Source of the DNA: Limnohabitans sp. Rim28
Lineage (GTDB): Bacteria > Pseudomonadota > Gammaproteobacteria > Burkholderiales > Burkholderiaceae_C
DNA length: 64,000 nucleotides
Reading direction: 5' to 3'
Assembly: GCF_000293865.2 (NCBI RefSeq)
Contig: NZ_ALKN02000011.1
Coordinates: 1-64,000, forward strand
Made by a program: the position numbers and the translations under genes. Position 1 is the stretch's first letter. Each line of letters starts with the position of its first letter. The notes beneath the pieces were generated by a model. The model searched no databases. It had not been told where the DNA came from and was given only the letters and a program-made list of their open reading frames with translations. Positions 23,382 to 31,484 of the stretch are shown in pieces.

Positions 23382-25061
23382 ATGAGCGACTGGAACACAT
23401 TGCTGCCCAGCAGCCATACCGACAGCTTTGCGCGTGACCGGCTACCGCCCCAAGACCAGCTGCCCGTGTTCATGGCCGACCGGCCCGAGCTGGAGTACCC
23501 GGACCAACTCAACTGCGCCGTGGAATTGGTGGACCGGCATGTGCGCGAGGGAAAAGGTGAGCGCATCGCGCTGCATGGCGTGAGCGACTTCCACACGGGG
23601 GGAGGAGACTTCAGCTGGACCTATGCCCAGCTGCAGGACAAAACCAACCGCATCGCTCAGGTGCTGACACACGACATGGGTCTGGTGCCCGGCAACCGCA
23701 TTTTGCTGCGCGGCGGCAACAGCCCCATGATGGCCGCGTGTTTGCTGGGCGCAATCAAGGCCGGCCTGGTGGCGGTGCCCACCATGCCGCTGCTGCGTGC
23801 GGGCGAGTTGGCGCAAATCATCGACAAAGCGCAGGTCAGCGCCGCGCTGTGCGACAGCTTGCTGGCCGACGAGTTGCAACATTGCATGACACCCGGCCAC
23901 GCCAGTCACACGCCCAGCTTGAAACAAGCGCTGTATTTCCGCAGTGACGCTCCCGATGGCTTGGAGCAGCGCATGGCGCGGCAAAGTGGGGCGTACACCG
24001 CCCACCCGACCAGCCGCGACGACGTGTGCCTGATCGCGTTCACCAGTGGCACCACGGGCAAGCCCAAGGGCACCATGCACTTTCACCGCGATGTGCTGGC
24101 CATGTGTGATTTGTTCCCGCGCCACATCTTGCAGATGAACGAGAACGATGTGGTGTGCGGCACGCCGCCCATTGCCTTCACTTTCGGCTTGGGTGGTCTG
24201 CTGGCGTTCCCGCTGCGCTATGGCGCGAGTACCGTGCTGCTTGAAAAGCACACGCCCGAGACCTTGATGCAGACCATTGCCAAGTACCGAGCCACGCAGT
24301 GCTACACCGCGCCCACCATGTACCGCCAGATGGCGACGCTGACCAAAGGCGTTGACCTGTCCAGCCTCAAGCACCCCGTCTCGGCAGGCGAGGCCTTGCC
24401 CGACGCCACCCGCCAGCTGTGGAAGCAGGCCACGGGCATCGAGATGACCGACGGCATTGGCGGCACAGAAGTGATCCACATCTACATCTCCAGCGCGGGC
24501 GCGCAAGTGCGCCCCGGCAGCATTGGTCAGGTGGTGCCCGGCTATGTGGCGCAGATCGTGGGCGACGACATGCAGCCCGTGCCGCCCGGCACCGTGGGGC
24601 GCTTGGCCGTGCGCGGCCCCACAGGCTGCAAATACCTGGCCGACCCGCGCCAGCAAGACTATGTGAAAGACGGCTGGAACCTGCCCGGCGACACCTTTGT
24701 CATGGACGCCGATGGCTACTTCAGCTACCAGGCGCGCAACGACGACATGATCATCTCGGCGGGCTACAACATCGCAGGCCCCGAGGTGGAAGGCGCTTTG
24801 CTGCAACACCCGGCCGTGGCCGAATGCGGCGTGGTCGGCATGCCCGACGAAGACCGTGGGCACATCGTGCAGGCCTATGTGGTGCTCAAGCCCGGCCACA
24901 CGGGTGATGCGGCCATGGAAAAAGCCCTGCAAGAGCACGTCAAGCAAACCATCGCCCCGTTCAAGTACCCGCGTAAGGTGGTCTTTCTGGACGCCTTGCC
25001 CCGCACGGAAACCGGCAAACTGCAGCGCTTCAAGTTGCGTCAAATTTCAGTCAACAAATAA
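23382..25061 (+). CDS. 2-Aminobenzoate-CoA ligase (benzoate-CoA ligase family)
   Basis: 559-residue AMP-forming acyl-CoA synthetase that would activate anthranilate to 2-aminobenzoyl-CoA. Motifs are AFTSGTTGKPKGTMHFHRD (ATP phosphate loop), YQARNDDMIISAGYNI and TETGKLQRFKLR with the late adenylation lysine. The overall pattern (TMHFHRDVLAM, YTAPTMYRQM, GGTEVIHIYIS) is that of benzoate/2-aminobenzoate ligases rather than fatty-acid ligases. It is the committing step of the operon. Substrate assignment rests on the neighbouring fused monooxygenase; benzoate or salicylate remain possible. Confidence 0.83.
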   Translation: MSDWNTLLPSSHTDSFARDRLPPQDQLPVFMADRPELEYPDQLNCAVELVDRHVREGKGERIALHGVSDFHTGGGDFSWTYAQLQDKTNRIAQVLTHDMGLVPGNRILLRGGNSPMMAACLLGAIKAGLVAVPTMPLLRAGELAQIIDKAQVSAALCDSLLADELQHCMTPGHASHTPSLKQALYFRSDAPDGLEQRMARQSGAYTAHPTSRDDVCLIAFTSGTTGKPKGTMHFHRDVLAMCDLFPRHILQMNENDVVCGTPPIAFTFGLGGLLAFPLRYGASTVLLEKHTPETLMQTIAKYRATQCYTAPTMYRQMATLTKGVDLSSLKHPVSAGEALPDATRQLWKQATGIEMTDGIGGTEVIHIYISSAGAQVRPGSIGQVVPGYVAQIVGDDMQPVPPGTVGRLAVRGPTGCKYLADPRQQDYVKDGWNLPGDTFVMDADGYFSYQARNDDMIISAGYNIAGPEVEGALLQHPAVAECGVVGMPDEDRGHIVQAYVVLKPGHTGDAAMEKALQEHVKQTIAPFKYPRKVVFLDALPRTETGKLQRFKLRQISVNK

Positions 25062-25111
25062 CTTTGCGGGACAGATCTTTAGCTCTGTCCCCAACTGATC
25101 AAAGGAAAAGC

Positions 25112-25507
25112 ATGTTCAACGTCTTGCAACCCGAAGGCTGGGCGCCCGCCAAAGGCTATGCCAACGGCATCGAAGCGCGAGGCCGCATGGTGTTTGTGGC
25201 CGGCATGATCGGCTGGAACGGCCAAGCCCAATTCGAGACCGACGACTTTGTAGCCCAGTGCCGCCAAGCCCTGCAAAACATCGTCGACACGCTGGCCTGC
25301 GCGGGCGCTGGCCCGCAGCACATGGCCCGCATGACCTGGTACGTCAAAGACAAGAAGGAATACCTGGCACGCGGCAGGGAGCTGGGCAAGGTCTATCAGG
25401 AAGTCATTGGCAAGAACTATCCGGCCATGACGCTGGTGCAAGTGGCCGACTTGGTGGAAGACCGCGCCCAAGTTGAGATTGAAGTGACGGCGGTGGTGCC
25501 GGAGTGA
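25112..25507 (+). CDS. RidA family (YjgF/YER057c) protein
   Basis: 131 residues with the compact RidA fold: GYANGIEARGRMVFVAGM at the N-terminus and YPAMTLVQVADLVEDRAQVE at the C-terminus, the latter including the RidA-like ending around the active-site arginine. RidA proteins hydrolyse enamines and imines to ketones and ammonia. The reduced product of 2-aminobenzoyl-CoA is an enamine, so a deaminase role in this operon is attractive (inference). Start at 25112 is supported by AAAGGA upstream. It is the last gene of the operon. Confidence 0.85.
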   Translation: MFNVLQPEGWAPAKGYANGIEARGRMVFVAGMIGWNGQAQFETDDFVAQCRQALQNIVDTLACAGAGPQHMARMTWYVKDKKEYLARGRELGKVYQEVIGKNYPAMTLVQVADLVEDRAQVEIEVTAVVPE

Positions 25508-25688
25508 GTGGATTCGCGCTTCGTCAGTTACGTTGCCAAGAAGGGTTAATTGTCCGCACCATCTGCAGCTTGTTATGAACCAAGCGTTTGGCAAGCAATA
25601 AAATCGAAGTTAAATTGATACCAAAGTAAATAATATGAAAATATTAATATATACTTAGTAACTTTAAATTTACTTCGAAAGGTTGCGA
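25508..25688 (+). other. AT-rich intergenic stretch before the lipoprotein gene
   Basis: About 180 bp. After 25590 it becomes very AT-rich, with runs such as ATATTAATATATAC. It probably holds the promoter of the following gene (TTGATA at 25615 is a possible -35, but no convincing -10 at the right distance was found). It marks the sharp drop in G+C at the left edge of a 3.4-kb islet. Confidence 0.4.
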
Positions 25689-26417
25689 ATGACAACATGG
25701 ATCAAGCTGAGCTTTATTGCAAGTACTGTTGCAATACTGACAGGATGCGGTGGCGGTGGCGATGGTTCAAACGTAACAAACACTGATCCACAAGGCTTGT
25801 GGACTGGTGTCGCATCAACAGGCTACACAGTAAATACCGCTGTCCTAGAGACCGGTGAGACATGGGGTATCTATTCATCAGGCTCAACAATTTATGGTGC
25901 TCTCTATGGTTCAGCTGTTGTCAATGGGGCCAGCGTTTCCATCAACGGAACTGATTTCAACTTCGTAACAAATAGATCTACCAGCGGCAACCTAACTGGC
26001 ACAGTCCAGGCAAAGTCATCAATGTCCTTAAGTGGCAACGGTGTCACCGTCCCTCTGACGTATCAATCGTCATATGACACACCGGCAACCGCTGCAAATG
26101 CAATGGGTACTTGGTCGTTTGTTGGAAGGTCTGGTGCCTACACATTGATTCCTGGCGCCATCACGATTGATAGCAATGGGCGTTTTGTTCTCAATCAAAC
26201 CAACTGTATTACCACCGGTAGCATCGTCCCGCGTTCTGGCAGTAAGAACATTTACAACATTACGCTCTCATCCATTGGCAGTGGTTGTGCGGTTGGGCAA
26301 AGCACCCTGACTGGTGTAACGCACATTGATACTTCGGTCACACCTAACAAGTTATTGGCTCTAGCTCTCACCCCAAATAAGAGTGATGGCCTGATTGTTA
26401 TCGGGACCAAGCAATAA
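25689..26417 (+). CDS. Putative lipoprotein of unknown function
   Basis: 242 residues beginning with a lipoprotein signal: a short charged start, a hydrophobic stretch and the lipobox LTGC (cysteine near residue 20), then a GGGG spacer. The mature part is rich in Ser, Thr, Gly and Asn with alternating hydrophobic residues, suggesting a beta-sandwich or small barrel, and has two cysteines near the C-terminus. I do not recognise the family. The ATG at 25689 has AAAGG upstream; a TTG six bases earlier is also in frame. G+C and codon use are clearly lower than in flanking operons, which suggests transfer. Membrane-anchored location is likely. Confidence 0.72.
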   Translation: MTTWIKLSFIASTVAILTGCGGGGDGSNVTNTDPQGLWTGVASTGYTVNTAVLETGETWGIYSSGSTIYGALYGSAVVNGASVSINGTDFNFVTNRSTSGNLTGTVQAKSSMSLSGNGVTVPLTYQSSYDTPATAANAMGTWSFVGRSGAYTLIPGAITIDSNGRFVLNQTNCITTGSIVPRSGSKNIYNITLSSIGSGCAVGQSTLTGVTHIDTSVTPNKLLALALTPNKSDGLIVIGTKQ

Positions 26418-26849
26418 GCACGTCATTGACAGGGATCATGCCCAAATGATTCTTGGCACCGCGCTGTTTCAGGGTGAACAGAAAATGGAGCAAAGGTGGC
26501 AGGAAAGTCCAATCAACATTCGGGTTGCAATTGGAGTCCAGCTAAATCTCTTTGGATGTCTCATTTAGGCTGATCTCGGACGTTCGAGCAAGGCACGCCG
26601 AATGACCGCTGTTGTCAGAAGCGGTTGAACGACTTGGAGCGGCCTGGCTGGCAGCTCCGCCCCTGGAAGCAGCCGTCTGGCCCGATGCTCACATGCGAAC
26701 TGTTCGAGTGACGCTATCGCGTAACGCGACCGTCGCAGATCGATCCGAAGCGGTTGGTCGCATCGAATGGATGATTCCCGAATGCGCACCAAAGGCTTCG
26801 GCGACCGCTCGGTTAGCATTGACCGACTCAGAGAAGAAGGATTGAGAAA
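26418..26849. other. Non-coding stretch upstream of the Abi-like gene
   Basis: About 430 bp with no convincing gene. It holds several short inverted repeats, for example ACCGCT at 26603 and AGCGGT at 26618. The part after 26560 is GC-rich and resembles in style the non-coding sequence downstream of the Abi-like gene (both contain GACGTTCG and GCTCCGCCCC). A TTG-started 77-codon frame at 26612-26845 is not supported. Confidence 0.4.
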
Positions 26850-27914
26850 GTGCTGACCGACATCTTTGCAGACCGGTACAAAGACCAGCCGATCTGGTCC
26901 ACATTTAGCGATCAAGAGCGCCGCCTGCTGACGCAGATCTACAACCTCATCAAGGAGGTCTATCCGTACTGGCGCGATGGTAAGGAAAACGCACCTAACG
27001 TCGCGAAGTACAAGGAGCTGCACGATCAGCTGGCTAACGAACTCGGACGCAAGGAGCTTGCCCCCCGCTACTACTCCTACACCCAGAAGAATGCGTTCGG
27101 CACAGACATGCCGGTCAGCGGCTGGTACTCATACGAGTACGTTTTCGAGCAGTTCCTAACCGGTCCATTCAATGACTCGTGGGACCCCGACGCATACATC
27201 AAGGCCCGCATCAGCCTGGTCGAGTTAGTGATGCGCAAGCGCGGCATCGAGATAGCAGCGATCAACTACCTCTTGCCCAGTGAAATCCGGGATGCAAGCA
27301 TCAATGCGGCCAGGGCAAAAGGTCGCGGCCTGCGTTTACCGGGCGACCCATCTAAAGGCGTGATCGCCAGAAACAAGGCTGTCAACGATGCCTTCAACGC
27401 GAAGGTCGAAGAACTCAATGAGCGCTTCCGACGAGCTGGCGCGCCGCTTAACTATCACAACGGCTTCATCCAGTTCGCCACTGACCAGCTCGTGGAGCGC
27501 CAAATCTCGAAGCCGTTCTGGACCCTGGTCTCTGACCCAAAGTGGTCGAACGTCGATATAGACATGAAGGAGTCTCTGGACCAGCGTGACAGCAACGGCA
27601 AGGACCCCGCGATCTATGCAGCCAAGGCGCTAGAGAGCACGATCAAGATCATCTCGGCCGAGAAGGGATGGACTAGAGGCACGGAGCGCGGTGCGGCGCA
27701 GTACATCGACAACCTGATGAAGAAGGATCACGGCTTCCTTGACGTTTGGGAAGGCGAGATGCTGAAGGACTACTTCACCAAGGTTCGCAACGCGGTGGGC
27801 CACGGACCAGGCGATCAGCCTATGCCGACCCTGACTCTGCCGCAGACCGACTGGGCCATCGAAACCGCCATGTCATGGATCCGAACGATGGTCCGTCGAC
27901 TGAAGTCATCTTGA
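26850..27914 (+). CDS. Abortive-infection-like protein with C-terminal HEPN-type RNAVGH
   Basis: 354 residues, soluble, rich in charged residues. The N-terminal two thirds (ADRYKDQPIWSTFSDQER onward) belong to no family I can name. The C-terminal about 95 residues run YAAKALESTIKIISAEKGWT, a helix, then KVRNAVGHGPGD: this is the layout of the C-terminal domain of abortive-infection proteins (AbiJ/Abi_C type), and RNAVGH fits the R-X4-H motif of HEPN ribonucleases. The start is a GTG at 26850 with AGAAGG about ten bases before it; no upstream ATG is in frame. It stands alone between two non-coding stretches in a low-G+C islet. A role in phage defence is inference. Confidence 0.6.
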   Translation: MLTDIFADRYKDQPIWSTFSDQERRLLTQIYNLIKEVYPYWRDGKENAPNVAKYKELHDQLANELGRKELAPRYYSYTQKNAFGTDMPVSGWYSYEYVFEQFLTGPFNDSWDPDAYIKARISLVELVMRKRGIEIAAINYLLPSEIRDASINAARAKGRGLRLPGDPSKGVIARNKAVNDAFNAKVEELNERFRRAGAPLNYHNGFIQFATDQLVERQISKPFWTLVSDPKWSNVDIDMKESLDQRDSNGKDPAIYAAKALESTIKIISAEKGWTRGTERGAAQYIDNLMKKDHGFLDVWEGEMLKDYFTKVRNAVGHGPGDQPMPTLTLPQTDWAIETAMSWIRTMVRRLKSS

Positions 27915-28298
27915 CCTGCTAGCGGCTGCCCGCTAAGGGTCGAGAGCATCTTTTCGACCCTCGGCGCAGCAGACGTTCGCTGAAGCTTGAGGCGGTGTTC
28001 GGCAGCCCGACTGTCTTGGACGGCTGCTCCGCCCCCGACAGCGGTCATCGCCGCCGGTATCCACGCAACCCGATGACGGCTTCCTGAACATCACCGTGAG
28101 CTCTGCGATCTGCTGCGGAGGACCGCAACCGCTGCATATAAGGCATCTATCAATACTGATTTTTTTGATAGTCAAGAAAAGACAGGGATCGGACCTATGC
28201 TGATGCAAGGCTCATTGATGGCTGTTAATACCAATTGCCGTGCTGCCGGACTCTGAACATCTGTAGGATATGCATCACATCAAACAATTGAAAGCGGT
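27915..28298. other. Non-coding stretch downstream of the Abi-like gene
   Basis: About 380 bp without a credible gene. Two inverted repeats are visible: GGGTCGA-N10-TCGACCC at about 27937-27960 (stem-loop directly after the Abi-like gene, no T run) and CTATCAA-N11-TTGATAG at 28147-28171. The first could be a transcript end or a mobile-element remnant. Confidence 0.4.
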
Positions 28299-28952
28299 CT
28301 ATTTGAGCTTGGCATCTGGAGTTTTCATCAAATCCTCCGAACAAGTAAGAAACTCATCTACCGCCGCGTTTGTTCGATTGCGGATAGGTTGTCCATCAGA
28401 ACCCATCTTGGTATCGATTACCGTCAAGTCAAGATTGAATATGACGTCCTGTTGGCCGGGCTTCCTGTTAAACCCTACAACCAATTGTTTTTTCTCCGCA
28501 ATTCCGGCAAAGGCGGCAATGACTTCATCGTCAAGTGAACCGACAAAAAGTGCATAGCCCTTGTTCTCTGCTTCCAGTCGAATTGCTTTTTTGGGTGCCC
28601 TACTATTCGGTCCACGAATAAACGCATTAGCAGGTGCAAATCCGTTTGTGGAGCCGAAGCCATCGAATGCGCCTACCTTCAACATATATGCAAGACCTGT
28701 CGTGGTGTGGGGGCGCAAGTAGAAGGAACCTACTAACTTGACCGGAGCTCCTTTCATCGTGCTGAAGTCACGCTTTAGAGCACCAAACTCCAAACCGCAC
28801 GCAGTTAATGAACCGTCGGCAGACTCACGGTGGGGGATCACGTAAATCGTCCCTTCCAAGCGCTGGGCTAGTTGCGCCATATCTGCGGCGGGTTGAGCAG
28901 CAGCGCCCAAGCTCGTTAACCCAAGAAGTGCTGAAAGGACGAGATGCCTCAT
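28299..28952 (-). CDS. Exported protein of unknown function
   Basis: 217 residues with a clear Sec signal peptide (MRHLVLSALLGLTSLGAAA, cleavage expected near AAAQP). The mature part has two cysteines (CGLEFG and LTCSEDL) that may form a disulfide. I recognise no family. The ATG at 28952 is chosen because AGGGG lies eight bases before it; upstream in-frame ATGs exist but would spoil the signal peptide. G+C is lower than that of neighbouring operons, and it shares the islet with the lipoprotein and the Abi-like gene. Confidence 0.7.
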   Translation of the reverse strand: MRHLVLSALLGLTSLGAAAQPAADMAQLAQRLEGTIYVIPHRESADGSLTACGLEFGALKRDFSTMKGAPVKLVGSFYLRPHTTTGLAYMLKVGAFDGFGSTNGFAPANAFIRGPNSRAPKKAIRLEAENKGYALFVGSLDDEVIAAFAGIAEKKQLVVGFNRKPGQQDVIFNLDLTVIDTKMGSDGQPIRNRTNAAVDEFLTCSEDLMKTPDAKLK

Positions 28953-29048
28953 GTTTTTCCCCTGATTTTTCATTAATCTTAATCTATGCATATGCAAGAT
29001 TGGAGAGCAACGAAGGTGCCAATAGCAACCTCAAAACTTGAAAGCGAT

Positions 29049-29498
29049 TCAGCAGTTACCGTGACTGGTGTGTGTGGCGATCAGCCTCTCCAACATGAGC
29101 TTGAGTTGATGCGCCGGGTCCGAACCCAAGGCCGACACCACCTGCGCCTCATGCGCTTTGGCTTGCTTCAGCAGGGGCTGCACCTTGCGCCGACCAGCGG
29201 CTGTGAGTCTCACCAGGCTTTGCCGTTTGTCGTGTGTGGCGTCACAACGTTGGACCCACCCGGCACCCTGCATGCGTCCCACCAGCTTGGTCACGGTGGG
29301 TTGTTTGGCCAGCACGATGCTGGCGAGCTCGTTGATGCTCAAGCTGTCTTTGCCCGACAGGCTGGCCATCACGCGCCACTCCATCAGACTCAGGCCGTTG
29401 GCTTCCACCACGGCGTGGAATTCGCTCGAAATCAAATGGCTGGCCCGCGCCAGCAAGTAGGCCAGGTAGTCGTCAACAAAGCCGGGTGAAGAGGTCAT
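29049..29498 (-). CDS. MarR family regulator, divergent from the NicX-like operon
   Basis: 149-residue winged-helix protein: NGLSLMEWRVMASL, then the recognition region SINELASIVLAKQPTVTKLV and the wing ATHDKRQSLVRLTAAG. It is transcribed away from a NicX-like dioxygenase gene with 121 bp between start codons. NicR, the MarR-type repressor of nicotinate degradation, has the same relation to nicX genes in pseudomonads. Repression of the divergent operon with an aromatic or N-heterocyclic inducer is therefore inferred. The ATG at 29498 begins the conserved part. Confidence 0.88.
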   Translation of the reverse strand: MTSSPGFVDDYLAYLLARASHLISSEFHAVVEANGLSLMEWRVMASLSGKDSLSINELASIVLAKQPTVTKLVGRMQGAGWVQRCDATHDKRQSLVRLTAAGRRKVQPLLKQAKAHEAQVVSALGSDPAHQLKLMLERLIATHTSHGNC

Positions 29499-29548
29499 GG
29501 GGCAGGGGCAAAACGTTGGGCTGTGCTCGATTGAAAGCCTCACATTAC

Positions 29549-29560
29549 ATGAAAATTCAT
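29549..29560. promoter_or_regulatory. Candidate MarR operator
   Basis: ATGAA-AA-TTCAT is a perfect palindrome with 5-bp arms, about 60 bp before the NicX-like start codon and 51 bp before the MarR start codon. TATAAA (29560-29565) right beside it may be a -10 hexamer, though no good -35 is at the usual distance. Binding by the MarR protein is inferred. Confidence 0.4.
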
Positions 29561-29619
29561 ATAAACTGTTTTTGAAGGCCGAAAACGGCTTGCCTTGGGT
29601 AGAGTTTCAGGAGACAAGC

Positions 29620-30705
29620 ATGCTGGTAGAAAAGATCGAACACAAGTGGCTCGCGGCGTTCACCCGCACCTTCACGCTGTGCAAAGTGCAGCCCGGTGAG
29701 GTGGTGGCCATTTTGTCGGAGACGCAGTCGCGCCGTGTGAACGTCGAGTTGGCGCGCCTGGCATTGGAAGGCATGGGCGCCAAGGTGTTCGAAGTGACGT
29801 TGACCACGCCCGCACTCACCGCCCCCGCGCCTGTGCGCTCCACAGGCGCGAGTGACGCTATTGGGCAACTCGGCCCCGTGGTGGCCGCTTTGGCCCGCGC
29901 CGACATGGTGGTGGACTGCACCGTCGAAGGCCTGCTGCACGCGTCCGAGTTGCCTACCATCATGAAGGGCGTGGACGGCCGTATGCCGCGTCTGCTCATG
30001 GTGTCCAACGAGCATCCCGAAATTTTGGAACGCACCGTGCCCGATCCGGCGCTCGAAGGCGTGGTGCGCTCGGCCATGAAAAAGCTCCGCGCCGCACAGT
30101 TGATGCACGTCACGTCAGCCGCTGGAACTGACTTGCGCGTGAACCTGAAACAGGGCAACCAACAAGCGGTGGTCGGCGGTGTGTGGGGCTTTTGCACCAA
30201 GCCGGGCATGGTGTCGCACTGGCCTGGCGGCCTGGCGCTGGCGTTCCCGCCAGCGGGCAGCGTCAACGGCACGCTGGTCATGGCCCCGGGCGATGTGAAC
30301 CTGACCTTCAAACGCTATTTGCGCGACACGATCCGTTTGACGATCGAGAACGACAGCGTGGTCGCCATCGAAGGGCAGGGCGTGGATGTGGACATGATGC
30401 GCGGCTACTACAAGGCCTGGGAAGACGCTGAAGGTCACCGCGCCTGCTATGCGGTGTCGCATGTGGGCTTTGGCCTGAACCCGGCGGCGCGTTGGGACGC
30501 CATGGCCTTTTACGACAAGCGCGACTGCAATGGCACCGAGCTGCGCGCATTTGCGGGCAACTTTTTGTATTCGACCGGGGCCAACGAAGTCGCGGGTCGC
30601 CACACGCTGGGCCACTTTGACCTGCCCATGCGCGGCTGCACCATCCGGCTCGACGGCGCGGTGGTGGTCGATGCCGGCCAAGTCGTGAGCGCGGCGCTGG
30701 CATGA
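29620..30705 (+). CDS. NicX-like 2,5-dihydroxypyridine 5,6-dioxygenase
   Basis: 361 residues of the aminopeptidase-T-like family that contains NicX, an Fe(II) extradiol-type dioxygenase opening 2,5-dihydroxypyridine to N-formylmaleamate. The NicX iron-ligand positions are kept: His281 in VSHVGFGLNP, and His332 and Asp334 in GHFDLPMRGC. Other shared elements are WPGGLALAFPPAGSVNGTLV and ELRAFAGNFLYSTGANEVAG. The ATG at 29620 has CAGGAG upstream; the open frame before it is not conserved. First gene of an operon with an alpha/beta hydrolase. The neighbours differ from the nicotinate cluster, so a related but different ring substrate is possible. Confidence 0.78.
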   Translation: MLVEKIEHKWLAAFTRTFTLCKVQPGEVVAILSETQSRRVNVELARLALEGMGAKVFEVTLTTPALTAPAPVRSTGASDAIGQLGPVVAALARADMVVDCTVEGLLHASELPTIMKGVDGRMPRLLMVSNEHPEILERTVPDPALEGVVRSAMKKLRAAQLMHVTSAAGTDLRVNLKQGNQQAVVGGVWGFCTKPGMVSHWPGGLALAFPPAGSVNGTLVMAPGDVNLTFKRYLRDTIRLTIENDSVVAIEGQGVDVDMMRGYYKAWEDAEGHRACYAVSHVGFGLNPAARWDAMAFYDKRDCNGTELRAFAGNFLYSTGANEVAGRHTLGHFDLPMRGCTIRLDGAVVVDAGQVVSAALA

Positions 30706-31484
30706 GCGCGCCTGCCTTCACCGAAGTGGGTTTGCCCGCACAACCCGCTGTGGTCTTCTTGCACGGTGTGGGCGGTGGCCGACACGGCTGGGCAGCGCAG
30801 CAAGCGCATGTGGCCGCTTTGGGCTGGCGCAGCCTGGCCTGGGACATGCCCGGTTATGGCGACAGCCCTAGGGTCACCCCCTATGACTTTGCGCACTTGG
30901 CGCAAGCCCTCTGGCAAATGTTGGACGCGGCGCAGATCGACCAAGCCGTGTTGGTGGGCCACAGCATGGGGGCCATGGTCGCTCTGCAAGCCTGGACGCA
31001 AAAGCCAGAGCGCATCCGTGGCCTGCTGCTGGCTGCCAGCAGCCCGGCTTTTGGCCACAGCGATGGCGAATTTCAAAAGCAGTTTTTGGCGCAGCGCTTG
31101 GCCCCTCTGGAGGCGGGCAAAACCATGGGCGATATCGCCGACCGTTTGATCCCGTCGATGGTGGCGCCCGGCTGCACTGCCCCCGCGCTGACCCTGGCCC
31201 GCCAAGGCATGGCCGCCGTTGCGCCCGACACCTACCGCGCCGCCTTGCGTGCGCTGGTGCAGTTCGAGCAACGCGCCGCCTTGCCCACCATCACCGTGCC
31301 GGTGTTGTGCTTGGCGGCAGAACACGACCGCACCGCGCCGCCCGCCGTGATGGAAAAGATGGCGCAAAAAATTCCCGGCGCGCGCTACGCCTGTCTGGCG
31401 GGTGCGGGCCATTTGCTGCACTGCGAACAGCCCGAGGCGTTCAACGCCGAACTCGAAAAATTCTTGAAGGACATGCAACCATGA
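30702..31484 (+). CDS. Alpha/beta hydrolase (NicD-like deformylase candidate)
   Basis: 260-residue alpha/beta hydrolase. The triad is visible: Ser88 in VGHSMG, Asp209 in AEHDRTAPP and His237 in GAGHLLH; the oxyanion HG motif is FLHGVGGG. It overlaps the NicX-like gene by ATGA. In nicotinate degradation, NicD, an enzyme of this fold, hydrolyses the N-formylmaleamate made by NicX; the same coupling is likely here. No nicF-type amidase or nicE-type isomerase gene follows. Confidence 0.8.
   Translation: MSAPAFTEVGLPAQPAVVFLHGVGGGRHGWAAQQAHVAALGWRSLAWDMPGYGDSPRVTPYDFAHLAQALWQMLDAAQIDQAVLVGHSMGAMVALQAWTQKPERIRGLLLAASSPAFGHSDGEFQKQFLAQRLAPLEAGKTMGDIADRLIPSMVAPGCTAPALTLARQGMAAVAPDTYRAALRALVQFEQRAALPTITVPVLCLAAEHDRTAPPAVMEKMAQKIPGARYACLAGAGHLLHCEQPEAFNAELEKFLKDMQP

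Noticed and set aside
23442..25043. 533-codon minus-strand frame opposite the aryl-CoA ligase
   Set aside because: Antisense artefact of high G+C; no motifs, whereas the ligase motifs are clear.
26398..26541. Minus-strand 47-codon frame ending WTFLPPLLHFLFTLKQR... then a short tail
   Set aside because: It looks protein-like but has no start codon, overlaps the end of the lipoprotein gene and may be chance; at most an insertion-sequence remnant, not provable by eye.
26612..26845. TTG-started 77-codon frame before the Abi-like gene
   Set aside because: No ribosome site, no recognisable motif, and composition like the surrounding non-coding DNA.
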